From contig WHUX01000001.1 of assembly GCA_015179025.1 (NCBI GenBank), positions 62,001 through 126,000 of the forward strand: a stretch of 64,000 nucleotides of DNA. Direction: 5' to 3'. This document shows positions 55,404 to 64,000 of the stretch, one piece after another (the first letter of the stretch is position 1; each line of letters begins with the position of its first letter). The notes beneath the pieces are model-generated. The model was not told where the DNA came from, ran no database searches, and was given only the letters and a program-made list of their open reading frames with translations. The stretch is from Terfezia claveryi (taxonomy: Eukaryota; Ascomycota; Pezizomycetes; Pezizales; Pezizaceae). The translations under genes were made by a program, and so were the position numbers.

Positions 55404-56390
55404 TTAGCGCTGACGAACATGAATTGTACTCAATGAGATATCACTATGCTCCTCAATGCCTGCTTCCGAGGTGTTGGTAGACTCCTCCAGTTCCACTTCC
55501 AAGTCCAACTGCGACTGTGTTTCTTGTTCAATAGGAGTATTCAGGCAGCTATGTATGTGATGGGTGGCAGCAGCTACTGCAATGCATATCGGATTTAATA
55601 CACCTACATTGTCGGGTTTGGCATTTTTCCCCTTACACATGCAGGAATTCTATCATAAACTATCATAAACGTAAATCTAGGTAGAGAATGTAGAAAATAG
55701 ACTTCAGGATATAAACTAAGAGAAGTACGGCGAGCAGCTTCTCGAAGTGCAATATATTGTAGTCTAATACGAGGCCACGCATGCTCAGAAATAGACATCT
55801 AATAAGTCTAGAATGCCGTAGCAGCTCACGAGTTGCATAATGCCAATCTAATAAGCCATATGTAGTTGCTAAAGCATGACGATTAGGATGAGTTTTTCGT
55901 ACAATGAGGCAATAGAGATGTCGACGATCAGTACCATGTCTGTCATGTCCAGTTTTGTGTATACTGACAAGATCACCAAATAGAAAAGTTGTCAATTTGT
56001 CGTTGTTGTTGTTCAAACCGCTTCACCATATTCTGACGAGTTTTAGTAGTATTTTTTTAGACACATTGTAGTAGATTTTCATAGTCTGGTAACACCTAGT
56101 TGCAGATCTTTTCCATCGAACTGTGTATTATTATATGAAGAATGATGAGATTGGATATCTTGCGGTGCAGAATAATTAGATTCTTCATTTTCACATGAAG
56201 AATTTAATGACAGAGAAGAAGCTGGACCTGTAGTTCGGACTTGTCGAATACAATTGTGAGTTTGTAGTTCAGAATCGGGATATGGACGAGAAGAAGGAGT
56301 GTTTACATGAATATAGACTAGCAGTTCCTCTCCAATAGTAGCCATGCGTGGTAAAAGTAGGTAAAGGTACAGCTTCGCCATCCTCATTCA
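55404..56390 (-). pseudogene. Transposon protein C-terminal fragment (KRBA2/SCAND3-like tail)
   Basis: The reverse strand reads TRQNMVKRFEQQQRQIDNF, a frameshift, then GDLVSIHKTGHDRHGTDRR and YGLLDWHYATREL. Next come ALREAARRTSLSL and, after an indel, a Cys-rich end (CMCKGK, then KCQTRQCRCIKSDMHCSSCCH). The same order (a GDxVxIxxxxxDR module, LREAxxxxS, and a C-x-C...C-x-C-x-K...C..CH knuckle) is what I recall at the C-terminus of transposon-derived KRBA2/SCAND3-type proteins, where it follows an integrase core. No integrase core is visible here. At least two frameshifts, so inactive. Confidence 0.5.
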
Positions 56391-56725
56391 TAAGTATACA
56401 CTTAATCATTGTGTAAGTACAGTAAAGGCATACTACATACTATTTTTTTGGCGTAAAGACAATCTCATATGGTGTGAAGCCAGTTGCCGAGGGAACCTGA
56501 GTAAATGTCAATATGCAACTAATATTTAATTTAATATTCTACATCGTTACCTAAAAATTCATAGCCATAGTAATAGCAGGGAAACCACGTTTCTAAGTTA
56601 CAAATCCCGTTGAATGGCTGCCACTCTAACAGAGACAAGCATATACATGTTTAGCTGACTGGCAGGCATACACCCATTGAGTGGCCACCCTACCTTAACT
56701 GGCCGACATATATATCCTGTGGCGC

Positions 56726-56842
56726 GCGGGAGGCATTCAGGCAGAACACGCTAATAATTTTACTATCCTATAAAGGAAAAGCAGCAGCTTAGGCATCTAG
56801 GTAGCTGCTTTAGAATAGAGTAAAGGGGCTCGTCATGACGAG
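56726..56842 (+). repeat. Left terminal inverted repeat of the MULE
   Basis: About 95% identical by eye to the reverse complement of 59090-59200. Confidence 0.88.
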
Positions 56843-56852
56843 ATGTTCCTAT

Positions 56853-59013
56853 TTACAATTCCCACGGCCTATGTCTATTTACAATATCTTCAGCACGAAC
56901 ACTCGTCAAACTACCCAACGTGACTTGTACATGATTAGCCCATTCCTCCATTCGCTGACTTTGCACTGTATCGTCTAGATTAAGCTGATCCATCAACTCA
57001 TATGCTGTATAGAGCTGCTGTTGTACCTGCTCAAAGCTTTCCCGCACCCGACTAATAATATTTGCTCTCTCAGCATTCCAGCCACTACTCTCATTTTCAA
57101 CCCATACAGTACCCATGGTCTCATACACTTCCATACCACACTCTTCAAACATCATCAAGTACACCTTCTATTGCACTGTAGTCAACACTTTGATTGCAGT
57201 ATCAAGATGAAATATATGTCGGCATGGAAGTAAGTATTGTCTATGGAACTTGCAGTAACACTGTATATTCTCATCAAACCTAGGCAACTCCTTCCCCTTC
57301 GCTATTCGCTCCTCAACAGCATCAAGCTTACGAGCAAGTAATTTCTGAATAGGAACTGGCAGCTGATCTATTTCTGCATACTGTTTTGTACAAACAGCAA
57401 GTTTGCGATTTCGGAAGTGACTTTTAGCCACTTCAGCCCGATTGTCAACATCACTCGAGCATCTATAATATTCAAAATCATGCCATAAATTCACTTGCCC
57501 TTTAGACAGCCCTGCACCAGACTTCAGCTTGCGATGCCATGCCTCACAGGCATTTGTAGTAGTAGCTTGCAGGAGGAAAGGGCTATGCTGCCGAGCATAC
57601 ATTGCCCACTTGGGTGCAGTCTAAAGCTAGTAGGTACGAATGTATTTTGCGGTTTCTTCGTCAGCAGCTGCAATTGCCTGTTCATACAGCTCACGATTTT
57701 TGATCTCAGTAAAGCAGTACATGGCGTACTTGAGAAGCTGATATATAGGCTTATTGGCATTAGAGCCAAGTCATCGGAGGAGAGTTCAGTTGGAGTGAAC
57801 AGAGCAAAGAAGATGAGCTACCTCCTGCTCACCTGCATCAAGACCCTGGAAATACCAGGCGGATTGCACGCTGTTCAATTACAGAATCATCGGTCATGAT
57901 ATAACGTGGCTGCCATTTACCTAGAATATATGATATTAATATAGGGAGTTCATATGGCAAGCTCATATAGCGGGTTTCTATAGGAGATTCTGAAATTCAT
58001 ACATACCACTACACCTCTGCTGTATATGTCTTAATCTTTCAGCAATAATATCTCCATTCTCTTGCTCAACAACCAAGTGCGCAGTTGGAATCCATAGATT
58101 ATGCTTATTATGAAGAAATGAAAACATGTTATGACCCCACCGGTTGAGCTTATGCGTAGCATCAAATTGCGTAAACCAGCCTCGCCTTTGCAGTATCAGA
58201 AGCCTTATAGGATGAGCAAAAACCAATCCCCATCTTTGCTCCTTCTTACTATCGACTACATGCAGCTGTTCAAACAACCAGCCTCGTTCCGTTAACAACC
58301 TGCAAGCATGGAGAACATCATCCTCAAACAGTTTGCCATGTGGAAGCACCCGTAGGTCTGCTGAGCCTAATCCCCGCTTTAAATTCCTGATATCTTGTCT
58401 ATACACCGAATCCATTAGCTATATCTGAGTCATATCTCATTAGTGAACATAGTTATACGAATGTTTTTAAAGACGAGCCACCAAGCTCTTTCAACCGCTC
58501 AGAGCCTTCATGTGTACCTGCGCCATGGACAGCATGGTAAATCTGAGCAGCAGAGTAATTTTTAGCTGCTTCAGCCTTGATATACTCTACTAATATGCTT
58601 GGTTTTTTTACTCGGAAGCTCTCCTCAATATCACGGGTATGGGTATGTTCATCAAGGCGCTCAACCGTTACTGCTGTACCGTCAACTGGATGCGAGACCT
58701 TAATTCGGACGTTGCAAAGGTCGGCATTTCGAATACTGCTCTGCCGACGTTTAATAACCTTGCCATCGGTATCTGCAACTCGAGCGATGCTTGACTTCTT
58801 GCTTTTCCGAAGCCTGCACTCATATTTCTGAACACGTACTATACCATAAGCTTGCAGCAGCTCTTGCTGAAGCTTTGAATAAACCGAATCCACATACGGC
58901 CATATCTCATCAAATATTTGAGCGGATATAGTAACTGGTTTGCTGAGCTCGAACAATAGAGTGCGGTAGTGCAGAGCATCAGCAGAGATTGGCATCATGG
59001 CTTCAGCAGACAT
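56853..59013 (-). pseudogene. MULE transposase with SWIM zinc finger, inactivated
   Basis: The start MSAEAMMPISADALHYRTLL is at 59013. An N-terminal DNA-binding-like region ends GGSSLKTF. A possible 40-base intron (58458-58419, GTATAACTA...GATATAG) joins it to LMDSVYRQDIRNLKRG. The DDE core begins FTQFDATHKLNRWGHNM (first D) and TAHLVVEQENGD. A second intron (GTATGTATG...TTCTAG, about 58005-57917) leads to YIMTDDSVIEQRAIRLVFPG (second D region) and HLLCSVHSN. The core ends with a SWIM finger CYCKFHRQYLLPCRHIFHLD. A one-base shift after VFPG and stops near 57765, 57750, 57630 and 57168 disable it. Overall length (about 650 codons) and order match fungal Hop-like MULEs. Confidence 0.85.
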
Positions 59014-59089
59014 TTTGATTTGATCACGAATTTGCAGCGATATGGTATTTGCGGTAACATCGTATTTGCGGCGACCTCGTCAGGGCCCC

Positions 59090-59200
59090 CTCGTCATGAC
59101 CAGCCCCTTTACTCTATTCTAAAGCAGCTACATAGATGCCTAAGCTTTTCCTTTATAGGATAGTAAAATTATTAGCGTGTTCTGCCTGAATGCCTCCCGC
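59090..59200 (-). repeat. Right terminal inverted repeat of the MULE
   Basis: Partner of 56726-56842; directly followed outside by the 21-base ATTCCCGGGCAGGCCAGAAC-A repeat unit. Confidence 0.88.
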
Positions 59201-59749
59201 CGATTCCCGGGCAGGCCAGAACACTAAATATATCTAGGCACTAGTAAAGCCAGATCTAGTTTCGCTATCCCCACTCCTAACGGTACAGTATATACTCAGG
59301 TCCGGTCCCCTTTATCCTATTCCCCACAATAAGTTCTTAATATAAGTAATTATTATATGTCTGAACTCATGTAGGGTATAGTCTTCGATCGTTCGTCGGC
59401 TCAGGGTACTTATACGTGGTGTTCACATATTGAACCTCATAACGAGATCTACATATTTGCCTTGAACCATAATTACAAATTCCCTGTATGTACTGTACAT
59501 CCCCAGAAGTACAACTTGAGTTTAATATCAAAGATGGAGAGCCCATAAAATTATTTGTCTAAAGGTATAGTGCTTACAATAACTATCTCCAAATATTTTA
59601 TATATTACATATTTTGTTCTATGTGTATTCTACTATATTAGGCAATGTAACATTAGGAGTATGCTTGATCATGAGCCAAAAAGGGACCAGACAAGCAACC
59701 AGAGCGAGCTTACTCCGAAGTGTAACTCGATCTTTTCAATTTATAAAAA

Positions 59750-59845
59750 AAAACTCATTACTCATATGCCGTTAGGGGGGCCATGATGAGCCACCCGGAA
59801 GCCCGGGTGAAAACAAGGCAAGTTAATCTGCCAGGCCGCGCTATA
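59750..59845 (-). repeat. Tad1-like LINE 3'-end fragment
   Basis: The reverse complement reads CTGGCAGATTAACTTGCC, CACCCGGGCTTCCGGGTGG, CTCATCATGG and CATATGAGTAATGAG with a T-run, as in the other LINE tails. Confidence 0.7.
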
Positions 59846-59929
59846 CGTCGGGTGTGGTCGGGGTGTAACTCAAACGCAGCTGAAGCGCGGCCGGAACCAT
59901 TGAGACTTTTTATTCTTTTTATTCTTTTC

Positions 59930-60008
59930 TTTTTTAAAAAAAAAAATCAATACTCATATGCGGTCCCGTTGGAGGGACCATGATGATCCACCGGGAAATC
60001 TGGTGGAT
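59930..60008 (-). repeat. Tad1-like LINE 3'-end fragment
   Basis: The reverse complement carries GGTGGATCATCATGGTCCC, CAACGGGACCGCATATGAGT and a T10A6 homopolymer end. It lies ~85 bp from the previous tail in the same orientation. Confidence 0.7.
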
Positions 60009-60924
60009 TAAGGAACCATTGAGACAGGTCTACTGTAGCTACAGAAGGGTAAGAAGCCGGAATAGCTATTGGAGCGCGTTATTCAAAGCTCCCACAGTTG
60101 CACGACCAGAGCCCAGGTATACTTATTTAGCGGAACCTATTTGCAGCATGACCGGAGCCTATAGATACAAGCCTACCTACTGCCTATAGGAAGAAGGTCT
60201 ACCTGCTACGAGCGTGTAAAAGAGTATGAGAGGCAGAGCACTCACTATGCATAACACAGGAGTTCTTGCATAGACCCAGAACATGCCTAGCACATGTTCC
60301 ACTAAACGGAGGACAATTCACGGGAGTATCACTTAAGCGAAGGACATTTCAAAGGTTTTCTCGAAGGGCACATATAAGCGACTGGATCGCACCTATGTTA
60401 CATAGATTTTGCCTTAGAGAGCACTTGCACCGTAGCATATAGGCCTATAGTGATATGTAGCATCAATTGCTCCTACTGTACAATACATACATCAAGCCAT
60501 TTACCTGCAAAGATTCCTTCCCTCATAACCTCATAATCTCACGTATTCTACTTCACACATCAGACAATAGCCTTTTTATTTTGCTTGCTGAGTTGCTTGA
60601 ACCTATCCGACCTTAGGAGCATTTTCAATATACCCCATCAGCTGACCGATTTAGGAACTTTTTGATATTTGGCCAAGGACCACCAGAATCCTGTGAGATC
60701 AATGTCATTGAACATTGTAGATGTAAGAGAACAAGGATGATACCCCTCTCCAGCACTTTCGTCATTCGCACGTTGGGAGGATGTTATAGTTGCACCTTCG
60801 CTAGCGCTGATCGGCATGTTTCACTTTTGGGCAGGGATTGTACGAAGGCAAACTCAATGCATATCTAGACGTAATAAGATGATCTAGATTAAGATACTTG
60901 GTTATACCTCTATCTCCATTGCAT

Positions 60925-61848
60925 ATGGGGTACAAAACGGAAAGCGAATTTGAAGCTCACTCCAAATTATCCTTCCCAAGGCTCATATACGAAAAGTATC
61001 GATCCGACACTGCATTTGAAACGTTCCCAGCGCCACTTATGACCTTGGAAATCGATATCCAACTCCCATCTCCTTCACCCATTTCTCACTCCCCCCCTAC
61101 GACCTCTACCAGCCTAAAATGCACCGTCTACATCCCCAGCAAAACCGGCCCTCTCCCCGAGCCCGCTGCAGCCAGTCTTGTATCAGTAATAAACGACGCT
61201 TTCCGCTGCCTCTGTGATATACCTGGCGGTCTTGGCATGTTCCCCGCATGGCGCACCCGGCTGCCTGGTGGTATAAGCCAGCTTTACAACGAAGTTGGCA
61301 AGGGCTGGTTATTGGTGTGGACACTTGACGGTATGCCCGTTGGGACTGCGGCTATTCGCTCGATAGGGAGAGGGTGGGCCCGAGTGCCAACACAGGAAGA
61401 GGCACATGCAGAGCGGCTGCTTGACGTGCCAATGAATTGTGAGAATTACGTCATTACAGAGAAGGGGAAGACGTTTTTGAGTCAGTTAGAGCAGGAGGCT
61501 GGTATCATGTCATTGTATGAACTCTCGTTAGTGACTGTGGACCCGAGGTTGAAGGGTAAGGGCGTCGGGAGCTCTATGTTGCGAGCTGTGGAGGAGTTTG
61601 TGAACGCGATAGATCTGTCGAAAGGAAGCTTCTGGGTGGTGGAAGAGGAGAAGTTAGGGCGGACTGAGAAATTAGGGGGGACTGAAAAGAAGATGTTGGT
61701 TGCTTTTGTCGTTAATGGGACAGGAAATGAAACTTGGTATGGTAAGAGGGGGTATGAGAATGTTGCTATAGTGCATAAGGACTGTGGATACTGGGATTGT
61801 CGTTTGGAGAAGGGCTTCGACCTCCTTACTATGTTTAAAGAGTTGTAA
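60925..61848 (+). CDS. GNAT-family N-acetyltransferase, 307 aa
   Basis: A single intact exon; the first in-frame ATG is at 60925 (ATGGGGTACAAAACG). An upstream coding exon cannot be excluded because the frame is open for nine more codons. The N-terminal half is variable, with a Pro/Ser-rich loop (about 48-62). The acetyl-CoA-binding motif A is LVTVDPRLKGKGVGSSMLRA (about 202-221), with the R/K-x-x-G-x-G turn. A typical late strand-helix, WYGKRGYENV (about 271-280), follows a charged 20-residue insertion (EEKLGRTEKLGGTEKK). The enzyme should transfer acetyl from acetyl-CoA to an amine; the substrate cannot be told. A truncated LINE lies directly downstream, within about 25 bases of the stop. 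Confidence 0.85.
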   Translation: MGYKTESEFEAHSKLSFPRLIYEKYRSDTAFETFPAPLMTLEIDIQLPSPSPISHSPPTTSTSLKCTVYIPSKTGPLPEPAAASLVSVINDAFRCLCDIPGGLGMFPAWRTRLPGGISQLYNEVGKGWLLVWTLDGMPVGTAAIRSIGRGWARVPTQEEAHAERLLDVPMNCENYVITEKGKTFLSQLEQEAGIMSLYELSLVTVDPRLKGKGVGSSMLRAVEEFVNAIDLSKGSFWVVEEEKLGRTEKLGGTEKKMLVAFVVNGTGNETWYGKRGYENVAIVHKDCGYWDCRLEKGFDLLTMFKEL

Positions 61849-61864
61849 TATCTAGAGCGAAGGA

Positions 61865-62335
61865 AATATTGATGTTCAACAAGTTGAGGTTCGAATGCCC
61901 ACGGTTCGGACGGGAAAGAGCCCTCCTTTTAGGGGACAGGAGCACTTTGGAAGAGCTGGACGAGAAAGAGTGGAGGAAGGAGGGCGAGGAGAGTTTAGAG
62001 GCCACGGAGGCGTTCTTCAGCTATTTATATTATGAGCTCACCCGACCCTCCTACGGTTATTTTTTTAATTTTTTCTTTCTTTGGTTATTTATCTCGTTGT
62101 AGCTCCTCTTGTTCTGGTTGTGTCGCGTCGAGGTTCCTTGGGTTAACGAGCGCAAGCCTGTTACCGGTAATGACAGCACGGGAGCTCGTCGCTCTTTATG
62201 AGTTATTCTGTGTATTTAGTGTCGGACCTGGCAGTTTAACTTGCCTTGTCTCTGAATCCACCCGGGTTTCCGGATGGATCATCATGGTCCCCCTAACGGG
62301 ACCGTATATGAGTAATTAATTTTTTTTTAAAGAGA
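61865..62335 (+). mobile_element. 5'-truncated Tad1-like LINE copy
   Basis: It begins inside the LINE tail region: LRFECPRFGRERALLLGD, LEELDEKEWRKEGEESLEAT and AFFSYLYYELT, then a stop and a ~230 bp 3' UTR. The UTR ends in the shared block (CTGGCAGTTTAACTTGCC, CACCCGGGTTTCCGGATGG, GTATATGAGTAAT) and a T8A3 tract. Flanks near 61862 and 62330 resemble each other over 14 bases (11 matches), a possible target duplication. Confidence 0.75.
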
Positions 62336-62508
62336 AATTCATGTTGAGTATTGGATAAGGTAGGAACGCTATGGTGAAACTAGTTCTACAGTGAGGCTAT
62401 GCCCTGTTCAGGCGATTTATCTCTAACTTCATTTAGTCACTTCATTCGGCTAACCAGACTATTTTGATAAGGGCGATTTTGCTGTGTTTTATTAGTGTCA
62501 GTACGTTT

Positions 62509-62538
62509 TAGGATACTAGTCTGACTTGAGTAAGATAC
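62509..62538 (-). repeat. Micro-insertion, 14 bp, 7/8 flanking repeat
   Basis: TAGGATAC (62509-62516) and TAAGATAC (62531-62538) flank TAGTCTGACTTGAG, a diverged core motif of the same length as the 25517 copy. Confidence 0.5.
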
Positions 62539-62639
62539 CTAGATACCTGTTAGAATGTCGTGCATGTCATTCCGCCCATACCTTAGCTATACCTGCAAAT
62601 CCACATGACAGACGCATATGATGGATCCACATGCTCCAT

Positions 62640-63455
62640 ATGGAACGTCCACATAACAAACCCACTGACCCACCGAAGGAGGCATCAGACAAGCGTCAAA
62701 AGCCCGCAGGAGTGAGGCACGGTTTCGGCGTCAGGAGAGCAGAATGGAACCGCCATGCCCTCTCCGCCTATACTTTGCTACGCACGAACTGAGGCCTCCA
62801 AAGATTTTGGCTCCAACACATCAACAAATCTGACACCAGCGACTGCTGCTGCGGCCATGACACTCAACTCGGCTAACATATTGTCTTCCACTGCCCAGAT
62901 CACAACGAACAGAGGGCGCCCCTAGGCAGCATCAAAGACTGGGAAGATCTAGATCGGCCCATCTGGATCCGAGAGAATGGGGAGGAATGGGACGCGGTAG
63001 AGGCTTTCTTCAGCTTCCTTTATCGCCAACTGGCCGGGAGGGTCACATGATCGCTTAATTACATTAGGCTATTTCATTTGTGAGTGCTTTTATTTATGTT
63101 TGTGTTTTGCCAATTGGCACTTGAGTTTATCTAAGTCAGTTGTTGCTTTTGCTTTGCCGGGGGGGGAGGGTTGGGCTTCAGTCAGGCCCCCTGGGGTTCA
63201 TCTGACAAAAGGCCGGTTAATGCAGCAGGGAAGTTTTCTGATCCTTCACATCTTCTTTTGCATAATTGGCACTTGGGTTCATCTGCGCCTAACACTTGCT
63301 TTGCCGATTGGCACTTGAGCTTAATCTTTGTTTTTGTACATATCCGCCGGACCTGGCAGATAAACTTGCCTGTCCTTGAATCCAGCCGGGTTTCCGGGTG
63401 GCTCATCATGGTCCCCTTACTGGGACCGCATATTAGTACTAAGTATAAAAATAAA
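62640..63455 (+). mobile_element. Tad1-like LINE C-terminal and 3' UTR copy
   Basis: The reading frame contains RHGFGVRRAEWNRHALSAYT, FWLQHINKSDTSDCCCGHD (Cys/His knuckle), a stop, then HIVFHCPDHNEQRAPLGS, DWEDLDRPIWIRENGEEW and AFFSFLYRQLAGRVT with its TGA at 63048. The 3' UTR contains two copies of GCCAATTGGCACTTGAG-like units (63107, 63302) and ends in the common LINE tail. Two internal stops; inactive. Confidence 0.75.
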
Positions 63456-63629
63456 AAAGGATTAACTACCACATGGTTGTGCATTGTATGTACTGCACCT
63501 AGGCGGCTTAGGCTGTGCATATTTAGGCTGCTTATTCAGTGGCATCACCATCGCTTTCTTAGAAGTATGTCATATGTATGATCATAAGCTGCTATGATTA
63601 TGAAAGAAATTGGACCCTCCGTAGTCTTC

Positions 63630-63890
63630 ACTACCGCATCCACTGGTGAGAAAGAGACCTGGTCAGTTTAGAGACATAGGTCGAGCTTATGCAGTAAGTG
63701 ACACTACAACGGTCCATTTTTTGGGAAAAAGTGCACAAGGTATCCGAGCGCAAAAATAGGGTGGATGATACCGTACAATCTGAGCTACAAGAGACTTTTT
63801 TTTGGGACCGTTGTAGTGTCACTTACTGCATAAGCTCGACCTATGTCTCTAAACTGACCAGGTCTCTTGCTCACCAGTGGATGCGGTAGT
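63630..63890. mobile_element. 261-bp foldback element, ~87-bp nearly perfect arms
   Basis: Arms 63630-63717 and 63805-63890 are inverted copies starting ACTACCGCATCCACTGGTGA with only one or two mismatches, around an ~87 bp spacer. No coding capacity. No clear target duplication. The near-identity of the arms suggests a recent or conversion-maintained element. Confidence 0.85.
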
Positions 63891-64000
63891 AGGTATCTAT
63901 TCATCTTACCATTGTCCCATAGAAATGTCACGGGCCACCCCAACGTCTCTTTTTCCTATGTTGCGGACCCATACTGCGTACATAAGGATTAACTTGTATA

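Larger units (their letters stand above)
56726..59200 (-). mobile_element. MULE-type DNA transposon with ~115 bp terminal inverted repeats
   Basis: Left end 56726-56842 and right end 59090-59200 are inverted copies beginning GCGGGAGGCATTCAGGCAGA and containing CTAATAATTTTACTATCC and GTAAAGGGGCT. One arm has a 6-base AGCAGC difference. They enclose a transposase pseudogene on the reverse strand. No clean 9-bp duplication remains at the outer ends. Confidence 0.88.
59224..60924. other. Repeat-rich intergenic region before the GNAT gene
   Basis: Holds two reverse-oriented LINE tails and, at about 60520-60550, CATAACCTCATAATCTCAC, a diverged copy of the family B LTR 3' end. AT-rich at 59560-59650. 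No gene. Confidence 0.5.

Noticed and set aside
60898..60924. Extra N-terminal codons for the GNAT protein
   Set aside because: The upstream in-frame codon is TTG; the ATG at 60925 is the first plausible start, though an upstream exon remains possible.

Overview
The window is nuclear DNA of a filamentous ascomycete (Pezizomycotina-type; I cannot name the class). The protein genes have short introns with GTAAGT/GTATGT-like donors, CTAAC branch sites and YAG acceptors. The gene set is fungal: a cerato-platanin, a PIR-motif cell-wall protein, a kelch surface protein, a BCS1-like AAA ATPase, and a protein pairing a HeLo-like N-terminus with ankyrin repeats. The space between genes is full of decayed fungal transposons: Tad1-like LINEs, a chromodomain Ty3/Gypsy element, a MULE, a pogo-like remnant, hAT-type and foldback elements, and solo LTRs.

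Layout. 0-5.6 kb: cerato-platanin gene cut by the window edge, a 1 kb long-inverted-repeat element, and a coiled-coil orphan gene. 5.6-11 kb: gene-poor, with an intron-containing tRNA-His, a LINE remnant, and two solo LTRs nested one inside the other. 11-13.5 kb: two small multi-exon genes of unknown role. 14-17.3 kb: LINE remnants. 18-23 kb: a member of a widespread uncharacterised fungal family and a three-exon single-pass membrane protein. 24-32.6 kb: a kelch-repeat membrane protein inside a pair of ~0.7 kb inverted repeats. 33-37 kb: the PIR-like wall protein and the BCS1-like ATPase. 38-46 kb: a 6.3 kb chromovirus inserted in an older inverted-repeat element. 49-54 kb: the HeLo-like/ankyrin gene, preceded by a decayed copy of its own first exon. 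55-59 kb: a decayed MULE with ~115 bp terminal repeats and a second transposon-derived fragment. 59-64 kb: LINE 3' ends, a GNAT acetyltransferase gene and a 260 bp foldback element.

The most unusual signal is a set of very short insertions (10-34 bp) carrying all or part of TAGTCTGGTTGGCA or its complement, each between 8-10 bp direct repeats. At least ten copies are scattered over the window. One has its empty site preserved in the other arm of the same transposon, so these are real insertions. They look like either a micro-transposon family or the footprints of an unseen larger element that makes ~9 bp target duplications.

The genes form no obvious pathway or cluster. Four of them (cerato-platanin, PIR-like, kelch-TM, Pro/Gln-rich TM protein) are secreted or surface proteins, and one (HeLo-like/ankyrin) has the architecture of a fungal self/non-self or cell-death gene. 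Sequence decay in the repeats is rich in transitions, consistent with repeat-induced point mutation.
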